DNA of 49,749 nt from Clostridia bacterium (GTDB lineage Bacteria > Bacillota > Clostridia > Peptostreptococcales > Acidaminobacteraceae). Shown here piece after piece: positions 43,370-49,749 of this stretch (within the stretch, counting starts at the first letter, position 1; every line of letters begins with the position of its first letter). The stretch spans positions 1 to 49,749 of the forward strand of contig JAFGVN010000080.1 in the NCBI GenBank assembly GCA_016937975.1. Direction: 5' to 3'. A model generated the notes under the pieces. The model searched no databases. It saw only the letters and a program-made list of their open reading frames with translations, and was not told where the DNA came from. Both the position numbers and the translations under genes were made by a program.

Positions 43370-43418
43370 TATCTCCTTATGGGTTTAGTGTATAATAAAC
43401 TCGTAAGGAGATATTTTT
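43370..43418 (+). promoter_or_regulatory. Composite terminator / promoter / ribosome-binding-site hairpin
   Basis: TATCTCCTTATGGGTTTA (43370-43387) pairs with TAAACTCGTAAGGAGATA (43396-43413) as an 18-bp stem with two G-U pairs, then T5 directly before the next ATG (43419). AAGGAG, the ribosome-binding site of that gene, is in the right arm, and TATAAT (43391-43396) covers the loop. On a read-through transcript the hairpin would terminate or hide the site; a transcript begun from the internal -10 would lack the left arm and be free to be translated. Confidence 0.7.
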
Positions 43419-44789
43419 ATGAATGTAATGTCAGAATTAATAAATGCTGATCCATCCATCGCTTATCAAGTGAAAAGAGATTTAATAGGTTATGAAGATT
43501 TAGAGTTAAAAGCCAGGATTGCAGAAGTAGGCTTTGGAAAAAGATTTTTATCTTATCAAAGGGAAAATGGTTGGGGAGAAAGATACTACCAACCGAAATG
43601 GACGAGTACTCATTATACGATGATGGATTTAAGAGCATTAGAAATTGATACAGTAACACCCATTGTAAATGCTATGGATGAGATTGTAAAGATGAGATTT
43701 TGTAAAACGGGTGGTACAGGTTTTACGGAGGGAATAAAGGAAAGTGATGTTTGTGTCAACGGTATGATGCTAAACTATCTGTCCTATTTTGATGGTGAGA
43801 ATTCCTTTATCAATCAAATTGTAGATTATATCATTCAAGAGCAAATGGAAGATGGTGGATTCAATTGCCAAAGGCCAAGATCTGGAGCAAAACATAGTTC
43901 CATGCATTCAACAATTTCTGTTTTAGAAGGGATTGGGGAATACTTAAAAGCAGGGCATATTTATAGAAAAGAGGAACTAGAAAAAATTCAAAAGGCCTCA
44001 GAGGAATTCTTATTCATACATCATTTGTTTTTATCGGATCAAACAGGAGAAGTCATTAAAGCTCAATTCCTGATGCTTAGCTTTCCGAGTCGTTGGTATT
44101 ATGATATCTTAAGGGCTTTAAAATATTTTTCCGATTATAATAGACCTTACGATGATCGAATGAAAGAAGCTTTGGAGGTACTTTGGTCAAAGCAATTGAA
44201 GACAGGATTATGGCCCGTTCAGAAGAAACACTCTGGGCAAGTACATTTTGAAATGGAGAAAACTGGACGAGGCTCACTCTGGAATACCTATCGTGCATTG
44301 AAAGTGCTTAAGGCTTATGATCTAAATACATTGGTACATAAAACGCTGTTAAAGATTCATTTCGCCTTTGAAAAGGAGCAAATAAGATATGGTATTGGTG
44401 CCTCACTTTTACTGAAAGTCCATGGTATTGTTGAAAGTGGACGTGATATCGATCTCATTGTAGATGAAGGATCGATTCAGAAGGCTTTAAAGATTTTAGA
44501 ACATTTAGGTATTTCTTTAGATACTAAATCAATGGAATTGTATCAAACTGAACACTTTTATACCTATAATGTAGATGGCATAGAGGTTGATGTGATGGTG
44601 AACTTTACTGTTGTGAAAGATCAGGAAATTTTTACAATGCCTTATGATGAAAAGGATATTGTTGTCCTAGATGGATTACCATATACCAGCCTGACAAAGT
44701 GGGAAAAGGCTTATTCCATGATGGGTAGAACCGAAAAGTCACAGTGGATCAAGACATTTTTAGATGAAAGTAAATCAATAAATTTATAA
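43419..44789 (+). CDS. Fusion of an alpha/alpha-toroid (prenyltransferase/squalene-cyclase-like) and a nucleotidyltransferase-like domain
   Basis: 456 residues, no signal peptide. Residues 1-305 show the helix pairs and QDGGFNCQRP / GLWPVQKKHSG repeats of terpenoid-cyclase-like toroids (YYQPKWTSTHYTMMDLRAL, SGAKHSSMHSTISVLEGI); such stand-alone proteins are annotated as squalene cyclase or prenyltransferase without known activity. From about residue 320, YGIGASLLLKVHGIVESGRDIDLIVDEG looks like the G..S/DxD core of a polymerase-beta-type nucleotidyltransferase (as in AbiEii or aminoglycoside-type enzymes), with a third acidic strand GIEVDVMV. Whether the catalytic aspartates are complete is not certain. 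AAGGAG lies in the hairpin described at 43370. Function unknown. Confidence 0.75.
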   Translation: MNVMSELINADPSIAYQVKRDLIGYEDLELKARIAEVGFGKRFLSYQRENGWGERYYQPKWTSTHYTMMDLRALEIDTVTPIVNAMDEIVKMRFCKTGGTGFTEGIKESDVCVNGMMLNYLSYFDGENSFINQIVDYIIQEQMEDGGFNCQRPRSGAKHSSMHSTISVLEGIGEYLKAGHIYRKEELEKIQKASEEFLFIHHLFLSDQTGEVIKAQFLMLSFPSRWYYDILRALKYFSDYNRPYDDRMKEALEVLWSKQLKTGLWPVQKKHSGQVHFEMEKTGRGSLWNTYRALKVLKAYDLNTLVHKTLLKIHFAFEKEQIRYGIGASLLLKVHGIVESGRDIDLIVDEGSIQKALKILEHLGISLDTKSMELYQTEHFYTYNVDGIEVDVMVNFTVVKDQEIFTMPYDEKDIVVLDGLPYTSLTKWEKAYSMMGRTEKSQWIKTFLDESKSINL

Positions 44790-44809
44790 CAAGAAAAAAA
44801 GAAGATTTA

Positions 44810-44850
44810 AAGACTTTATATTTATTTAATAAGTATAAAGTCTTGTTATT
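44810..44850 (+). terminator. Probable terminator after the fusion gene
   Basis: AAGACTTTATA/TATAAAGTCTT, a perfect 11-bp stem with a 13-base loop, followed by the short T-rich GTTATTT. The weak T-run lowers confidence. Confidence 0.55.
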
Positions 44851-44894
44851 TCAAGGGGTTTAGTGAGTTTATCTTTTTTTAACATATTATCTAC

Positions 44895-44923
44895 TTGTCA
44901 GGGTATAAAAACTATTGTATGAT
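44895..44923 (+). promoter_or_regulatory. Sigma-A promoter of the RND pump operon
   Basis: TTGTCA, 17-bp spacer, TATGAT. The transcription start near 44930 lies seven bases before the TetR palindrome. Confidence 0.7.
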
Positions 44924-44936
44924 TCTATATATCGTC

Positions 44937-44956
44937 CCGACCGAACGTTCGGTCGG
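44937..44956. promoter_or_regulatory. TetR-family operator
   Basis: CCGACCGAACGTTCGGTCGG, a perfect 20-bp palindrome between the promoter and the RND start codon. This GACCGAACGTTCGGTC core is a frequent TetR/AcrR operator. The TetR gene at the end of the same operon is its likely ligand, giving a negative feedback loop. Confidence 0.9.
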
Positions 44957-44986
44957 AAGAATAGGGTTTAATAATGAGGTGAAAGC

Positions 44987-47900
44987 ATGTTATCAAGAAT
45001 AAGTGTTAAGAAACCAGTTACGGTTATAATGATTACTTTAATTTTTATTATTTTCGGTGTGGTTTCATTTACAAATTTAAGTACATCACTCATGCCAAGT
45101 ATTGACTTGCCAATTGGTGTTGTCTCAGTTGTTTATCCAGGAGCAAGTCCTGAAGAAATGGAAACCGTGGTATCAGCTCCTGTAGAAAGTACCATAGAGA
45201 CTGTTGAGAATGTGAAGAGTATTCAATCAATATCTTCTGAGTTTTCGTCAATTATTATCATAGAGTTCAACGATGGTACGGACATCGATATGGCAATGAT
45301 TGAAGTAAGAGAAAAACTTGATTTAATTTGGAGCAGGATGCCTGATGGAGTAAATGATCCAATGACAATGAAGTTTAATCCTGATATGATGCCAATTATG
45401 GCGATATCTGTTACACAAGATGGCGAGAGCATGTTGGATGTAACAGATTTCGTGAATAAAGTTGTCAAGTCAAGATTGGAAAGACAAGAGGGTGTTGCAC
45501 AAGTAACAATCAACGGTGGTGAAACGCAATACATTGAAATTGTTTTAGACTCGGATAAAGTTGAATTATTAGGTCTAAACAGAGAGGCGATTTCAGGTAT
45601 TTTATTTGCACAGAACTTTAACTTCCCTGCGGGTAACATTGAAGAAGATGGTAAAAACTATACTTTAAGAACTTCTTCTGAATTTACAAGTGTTGAAGAC
45701 ATTGAAGATACTGTTTTGATGCAAGTGCCTGTCATTAAATTACCAGATGGCAGTCAACTAGACAAATTTGATGTCTTTAAAATTCAAAAGCAAATGATGA
45801 CACAAATGGCAGATGGCAATAATGTTGATCCAACTCAAATGGATCCAACCATGTTGGCAGCGATGATGGTGTTCTCTGATTTGGACAATGCTGAAATGCA
45901 ACCTATTACGCTAGGTGATTTTGCAACTATAAATTTTGTTTCAGAAAATGAAAATGTTTATACCAAAGTAAATGGTGAAAATGCTGTTACTTTGTCTATG
46001 CAAAAGCAAACAGATATAAACACTTCTGATGTAGTAGCAAACATTTATAAAGAAATTGAAGCGATTAAAAAAGATTATCCAGGTACTGAGTTTACAATTC
46101 TATTAGACCAAGCGGAATACATCAATCAAATGGTTGGAAATATTTCTATGAATGGTTTAATTGGTGGTATTTTAGCCATTGTAATTTTATTTGTTTTCCT
46201 AAAAGATTTAAGACCAACCATTGTTATTGGTATTGCAATTCCAATTTCAATTATTGTTGCCTTCTCAGCAATATACTTTACAGGTATTACCCTAAATATC
46301 GTTTCAATGGGTGGTTTAGCCTTAGGTATTGGTATGCTTGTAGATAACTCAGTTGTAGTCCTTGAGAATATCTACCGATTGAGAAAAGAAGGCATGAAGC
46401 GAGCAGAAGCGGCTATTCAAGGTGCTCATCAAGTAGCAGGTGCCATTGTAGCTTCTACTTTAACAACAGTTGCTGTATTTATGCCAGTTGTATTTGTTCA
46501 AGGCTTTACAGCAGATATGTTCAAAGAAATGGCTTTGACGGTATCGATTACTTTATTGGCGAGTTTATTGGTTTCTTTAACTTTGGTTCCGATGTTATCA
46601 TCGAAACTTATTAGAAAACCAGATACTTCTACACATCATAAATTGATGGATAAAACAAGAGATTTCTATTCAAAAGTACTTCGCGGTGCTATTAAACATA
46701 AAGGGAAAGTCATTATACTTACAGTTGCAATTTCTGCTTCTAGTATGGCACTTGTAGGTACAGTGGGTGGTGAATTAATGCCACAAACAGATGAGGGCAT
46801 TATTAATGTAACCGTTAAAATGCCAAAGGGTACAATCTTCAATGATACTGTGGAAGAAGTTAAGAAAGTAGAAAACTATTTACTCACTTTAGACGCTGTC
46901 GATATTGTCAGTACGCAAGTGGGTGGTGGTGACGCTATGATGAGAATGTTCTTAGGTGGTGGAAATGATTCTGGTTCAATCTCTGTAACACTAGTAGATG
47001 TAGGTGAAAGAAAAGATGATACAAAAGCCATTGCAGATCAAATCAGAAACCATGTTGTGAATCTTACAGATGCTGAGGTAACTGTAGAAGCTTCTTCAGG
47101 CAATATGATGTCCATGGGTACGTCAGGGATTTCATATAATATTATGGGTGATGACTTTGATGTATTGGAAACATTAGCAGCAGATCTTTCCAATCGATTG
47201 TCTCAAATTGAAGGTGTTGTGGAAATTGAAGATGGTATCAGTAAAGGCTCTCCAGAACTTACCATCCAACTCATTGAAGAAGAGGCACTTCCAAAAGGTG
47301 TTACAACAGCAGGTGTTGCTCAAGAAATTAACAGTCTCTTATCTGGCGTAAAATCTACTTCAATCAATGTAGATGGTTTAATTATGGATATTTATGTCAA
47401 TGAAAGCGACAATACAGAAATAAATTTAAACAGTGTTAAGGATATTGTCTTTAAAACACCTTATGGTACAGAAGTTGCTTTAAAAGATGTTGCGACCTTT
47501 GAACCAACTGAGGGTTATACATCAATTAATAGAAAAGATCAAAGAAGAACGTTAAATGTAACAGCTAAACTAGAAGAAGGGTATGATATTGGTTCAGTTA
47601 CTTCTGAAATTAATAAAGCTATAGATGAAATGAATATTCCTGAAGGCTATATCATTGATGAATCCGGTGAAGCAGAGCAAATGGCTGAATCATTCAAAAC
47701 TTTAGGTTTGGCACTTTTATTGGGCGGTATCTTAGTTTATATGATTATGGCTTCACAATTTGAGTCGCTTATTTATCCATTTGTTATTGTATTCAGTGTG
47801 CTCTTTGCTTTCTCTGGTGCGTTTATAACATTGTTCTTAACAGGGACTCCACTAAGTATTGTCAGTATGTTAGGGTTGATTGTTTTAACAGGTATCGTTG

Positions 47901-48217
47901 TTAACAATGGTATTGTGCTAGTTGACTACATTAACAAATTAAAAGAAGAAGGTAAATCAACTTTCGATGCCATTATGGAAGCTGGTCCAACACGTTTAAG
48001 ACCAATATTTATGACGGCATTAACAACGATTTTAGCTTTATTACCAATTGCCTTAGGCTTCGGTGAAGGCTCTGAGATGATGACTCCACTTGGATTAGTA
48101 GTAGTAGGCGGATTGTCTTATTCAACTATTTTAACCTTGGTGATTGTACCATCGATGTATGCACTTGTGGATGGCATTAAAAGCAAATTTAAAAAATCAG
48201 GTGTAGATCATGACTAA
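44987..48217 (+). CDS. RND-family efflux pump (AcrB/HAE1-like, Gram-positive)
   Basis: 1076 residues. N-terminal helix then two periplasmic-type porter halves and 12 membrane helices in the 1+5+1+5 RND layout. GLALGIGMLVDNSVVVLENIYR is the proton-relay helix region (TM4 with its acidic residue), matched by VLTGIVVNNGIVLVDYIN in the second half, and MGGELMPQTDEG opens the second porter domain. It lacks a partner membrane-fusion protein or outer-membrane channel gene in the window, as for Firmicute homologues like SwrC. Residues about 258-305 hold a Met-rich insert. GAGGTGAAAGC precedes the ATG. Overlaps the TetR gene by eight bases. Confidence 0.93.
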   Translation: MLSRISVKKPVTVIMITLIFIIFGVVSFTNLSTSLMPSIDLPIGVVSVVYPGASPEEMETVVSAPVESTIETVENVKSIQSISSEFSSIIIIEFNDGTDIDMAMIEVREKLDLIWSRMPDGVNDPMTMKFNPDMMPIMAISVTQDGESMLDVTDFVNKVVKSRLERQEGVAQVTINGGETQYIEIVLDSDKVELLGLNREAISGILFAQNFNFPAGNIEEDGKNYTLRTSSEFTSVEDIEDTVLMQVPVIKLPDGSQLDKFDVFKIQKQMMTQMADGNNVDPTQMDPTMLAAMMVFSDLDNAEMQPITLGDFATINFVSENENVYTKVNGENAVTLSMQKQTDINTSDVVANIYKEIEAIKKDYPGTEFTILLDQAEYINQMVGNISMNGLIGGILAIVILFVFLKDLRPTIVIGIAIPISIIVAFSAIYFTGITLNIVSMGGLALGIGMLVDNSVVVLENIYRLRKEGMKRAEAAIQGAHQVAGAIVASTLTTVAVFMPVVFVQGFTADMFKEMALTVSITLLASLLVSLTLVPMLSSKLIRKPDTSTHHKLMDKTRDFYSKVLRGAIKHKGKVIILTVAISASSMALVGTVGGELMPQTDEGIINVTVKMPKGTIFNDTVEEVKKVENYLLTLDAVDIVSTQVGGGDAMMRMFLGGGNDSGSISVTLVDVGERKDDTKAIADQIRNHVVNLTDAEVTVEASSGNMMSMGTSGISYNIMGDDFDVLETLAADLSNRLSQIEGVVEIEDGISKGSPELTIQLIEEEALPKGVTTAGVAQEINSLLSGVKSTSINVDGLIMDIYVNESDNTEINLNSVKDIVFKTPYGTEVALKDVATFEPTEGYTSINRKDQRRTLNVTAKLEEGYDIGSVTSEINKAIDEMNIPEGYIIDESGEAEQMAESFKTLGLALLLGGILVYMIMASQFESLIYPFVIVFSVLFAFSGAFITLFLTGTPLSIVSMLGLIVLTGIVVNNGIVLVDYINKLKEEGKSTFDAIMEAGPTRLRPIFMTALTTILALLPIALGFGEGSEMMTPLGLVVVGGLSYSTILTLVIVPSMYALVDGIKSKFKKSGVDHD

Positions 48218-48812
48218 AGATAAAATATGCAAATCAGTTGTCAAAACGTATAATGAAAAAGGGATTGAGGGGTTGACCGTTAAAACGGTCGCCCTTGCTG
48301 CCGGTATTGGCAAAAGTACTGTATATGAATATTTTTCCAGTAAAGAAGAAATGGTTGCTGAAGCGATTATTTATTCTGCCAATTATTTTATTGATGATTT
48401 TTACAATAAGGAATGGAATCAGTCTGAGTTGAATTTTGAAGAAACCCTTAAATCTTCCATTTCATATTTCATTGAAGCAATGCATAAGGAATTCGGTGAT
48501 TTTGTGCAAATGGCAATGGAAAGTTCAAACAGTAAGTTTAAAGAATACATGAAAGAAAAGAAGCAGAAGGAACTTTTGGCTTTAGGTATGAAAGCAATAT
48601 CATATACGCGAACACTGTTAAAAAAAGGCCAGGATGAAAAGATTATTCGTGACAATATCTCGGATTTGGATATTTTAAATTTTCAACGTATTATGGTCAT
48701 GTTATGTGGAAATTTTTCAACCCATGCACCATTTTTTAAAGCTTTAAGTAGTGATATTGAGAATCCATCCCAATATGTTTATGACCATTTGGTTAAATTA
48801 TATCATGTTTAA
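48210..48812 (+). CDS. TetR-family repressor of the RND pump
   Basis: 200 residues. The N-terminal helix-turn-helix (IEGLTVKTVALAAGIGKSTVYEYFSSKEEMVAEAI) is typical TetR; the helical C-terminal part would bind the inducer. It is the second gene of the operon and overlaps the pump gene, so pump and repressor are made together. It should bind the palindrome at 44937-44956. The inducer is probably a pump substrate; unknown. Confidence 0.93.
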   Translation: MTKDKICKSVVKTYNEKGIEGLTVKTVALAAGIGKSTVYEYFSSKEEMVAEAIIYSANYFIDDFYNKEWNQSELNFEETLKSSISYFIEAMHKEFGDFVQMAMESSNSKFKEYMKEKKQKELLALGMKAISYTRTLLKKGQDEKIIRDNISDLDILNFQRIMVMLCGNFSTHAPFFKALSSDIENPSQYVYDHLVKLYHV

Positions 48813-48838
48813 GCAGTTTCAATTGAAGTTGCTTTTTC
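48812..48838 (+). terminator. Terminator of the pump operon
   Basis: AGCAGTTTC/GAAGTTGCT (one mismatch, one G-U pair) with an AATT loop and a T5CT5 tail, beginning at the TetR stop codon. Confidence 0.65.
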
Positions 48839-48873
48839 TTTTTACCCATTTTGAAAAATCATTATATTTTAAA

Positions 48874-48902
48874 TTGCAATTCTCTGTAGACTCTTGTATG
48901 CT
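48874..48902 (+). promoter_or_regulatory. Promoter of the last P-loop gene
   Basis: TTGCAA, 17-bp spacer, TATGCT. Moderate match; correct distance to the ATG at 48936. Confidence 0.5.
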
Positions 48903-48935
48903 AGTTAATAACATTTACATATTTTGGAGGTAAAG

Positions 48936-49496
48936 ATGAAATTAGTAATTATTATAGGTCCACAAGCTGTTGGAAAAATGGCTGTCGGGATGGCACTTGC
49001 AGAAAAAACAGGCATGAGATTATTTCACAATCATATGACCATTGAATTGGCAAAAGATATATATGGTGATATGAATCAAGAAGCATGGAAATTAGTGGGT
49101 CAGTTGAGAAAAGATATATTTGATTCAGTACTTCACAGTGATTTGGAAGGTTTTATATTTACTTATGTCTGGGCTTTTAACCTTGAAGAGGAATATGACT
49201 ATATTCAAAATCTAATAGATCAGTTTGCTAGTGAGCATATTGAATCCTATCTGATTGAATTAGAAGCTGATTTGGAAGAAAGATTGTTACGCAATAAAAC
49301 AGATTTAAGACTTCAACAGAAACCTTCTAAAAGAAATTTGGAGTGGTCTGAAAACGAATTGTTAAATAGTATGGAAAAATATAGACTCAATTCTAATGAA
49401 GGTGAAATTACTCATAAAAATTATATAAAAATTAACAATACTAAGCTAACACCTGAAGAAGTTGCATCGCAAATTATAAAAGTTTTTAATTTATAA
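48936..49496 (+). CDS. P-loop NTPase, shikimate-kinase-like
   Basis: 186 residues. Walker A GPQAVGKM follows strand LVIIIG, then MRLFHNHMTIELA; this N-terminus is shared by small AAA/kinase-like proteins of Firmicutes whose substrate is unknown. The Walker A ends in GKM rather than GK[ST], a consistent variation in this group. IESYLIELEADLEERLLRNKT resembles the adenylate-binding lid region. ATG at 48936 follows GGAGG at proper spacing; an in-frame TTG at 48924 would include that site. Single gene with its own terminator. Confidence 0.85.
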   Translation: MKLVIIIGPQAVGKMAVGMALAEKTGMRLFHNHMTIELAKDIYGDMNQEAWKLVGQLRKDIFDSVLHSDLEGFIFTYVWAFNLEEEYDYIQNLIDQFASEHIESYLIELEADLEERLLRNKTDLRLQQKPSKRNLEWSENELLNSMEKYRLNSNEGEITHKNYIKINNTKLTPEEVASQIIKVFNL

Positions 49497-49504
49497 GGTG
49501 ATAG

Positions 49505-49538
49505 AAATCTCTGATTTTATTTCAGAGATTTTCTTTTT
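49505..49538 (+). terminator. Terminator after the last P-loop gene
   Basis: AAATCTCTGA/TCAGAGATTT, a perfect ten-bp stem with a TTTTATT loop, followed by TCTTTTT. Confidence 0.85.
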
Positions 49539-49674
49539 ATATATTGATTGTGCTTTGGTAGAGAAAATGGCAAAATTGTTAGATGAATCGAATTTTTCAC
49601 ATCTAGATGATGTCTTTATGATGAACGCTTGAGGACGTCTCTTGTAAAAAATAATATGAAGGATTTTAACTGAA

Positions 49675-49749
49675 AAAATCAACTAATTCTCCCGCCTCTA
49701 AATGGAGTGAAGGCGGTGAGTCTCGCAGAGAGTTGATTATTAGCCATGA
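49675..49749 (-). mobile_element. Possible right end of a second IS200/IS605-TnpB element (minus strand)
   Basis: Read on the minus strand: a small hairpin TCTC/GAGA, then CCGCCT..AGGCGG (49716-49711 with 49697-49692), then GGGAGAATTAGTTGATT. The design parallels the left window edge (pyrimidine-rich arm, G-rich arm ending in GGGAG, then TT-ATT-A). The element body would lie beyond base 49749. No protein frame is visible; identification is by architecture only and weak. Confidence 0.3.

Noticed and set aside
1-49749. tRNA, rRNA, CRISPR or prophage genes
   Set aside because: None seen: no cloverleaf-like CCA-ended segments, no regularly spaced long repeats and no phage structural proteins among the frames.

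Overview
The window looks like a chromosomal segment of a low-GC, Gram-positive anaerobe, most likely a member of the Clostridia. The evidence is: strong GGAGG ribosome-binding sites, frequent TTG/GTG starts, lipoproteins and single-membrane-anchored solute-binding proteins, ABC sugar transporters without outer-membrane parts, and a sigma-54-controlled cysteine desulfidase of the clostridial CdsR/CdsB kind. Species is not determined. No rRNA, tRNA, CRISPR array or complete transposase gene was seen. Both window ends carry multi-hairpin structures that resemble right ends of IS200/IS605-TnpB elements whose bodies would lie outside.

Region 1 (about 160-25310) is one large co-directional beta-glucan utilisation locus, most likely for laminarin-type beta-1,3(1,6)-glucan. 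A LacI-family regulator and four copies of its probable operator (GAAATCGATTTC and one variant) precede: a cytosolic GH3 split by a one-base frameshift, a cytosolic GH16, a lipoprotein solute-binding protein, a 973-residue membrane-anchored binding protein, a first permease pair, an NHL-TPR-YIP1 membrane protein, a DUF5696 protein, a second permease pair, a lipoprotein GH16, a GH94/149/161-like glucan phosphorylase (best guess GH161), an aldo/keto reductase, a lipoprotein GH3 and a cytosolic GH30. The implied flow is surface cleavage by the lipoprotein GH16/GH3, import of oligosaccharides, then cytosolic hydrolysis and phosphorolysis. No ABC ATPase is encoded, so a shared ATPase elsewhere must energise transport. 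The transporter block, with its two permease pairs flanking YIP1 and DUF5696 proteins of unknown role, is the least understood part of the window.

Region 2 (25312-29331) holds a Cof-type HAD phosphatase, a sigma-54 activator with an N-terminal cysteine cluster, and an iron-sulfur cysteine desulfidase. The desulfidase is preceded by three identical 13-bp palindromes, a terminator that contains the third palindrome, and a near-consensus sigma-54 promoter.

Region 3 (29384-40702) is housekeeping and signalling: two VOC proteins, a YigZ/IMPACT protein, NAD synthetase, an unknown protein coupled to adenine deaminase, two diguanylate cyclases, an ABC-F protein (the only minus-strand gene), YebC and a P-loop kinase-like protein.

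Region 4 (40931-49749) holds a CPBP protease, a MarR regulator next to a kynureninase gene with a consensus sigma-A promoter and palindromic operator, an unusual fusion of an alpha/alpha-toroid domain with a nucleotidyltransferase-like domain, an RND efflux pump with its TetR repressor and a perfect 20-bp operator, and a second P-loop protein.
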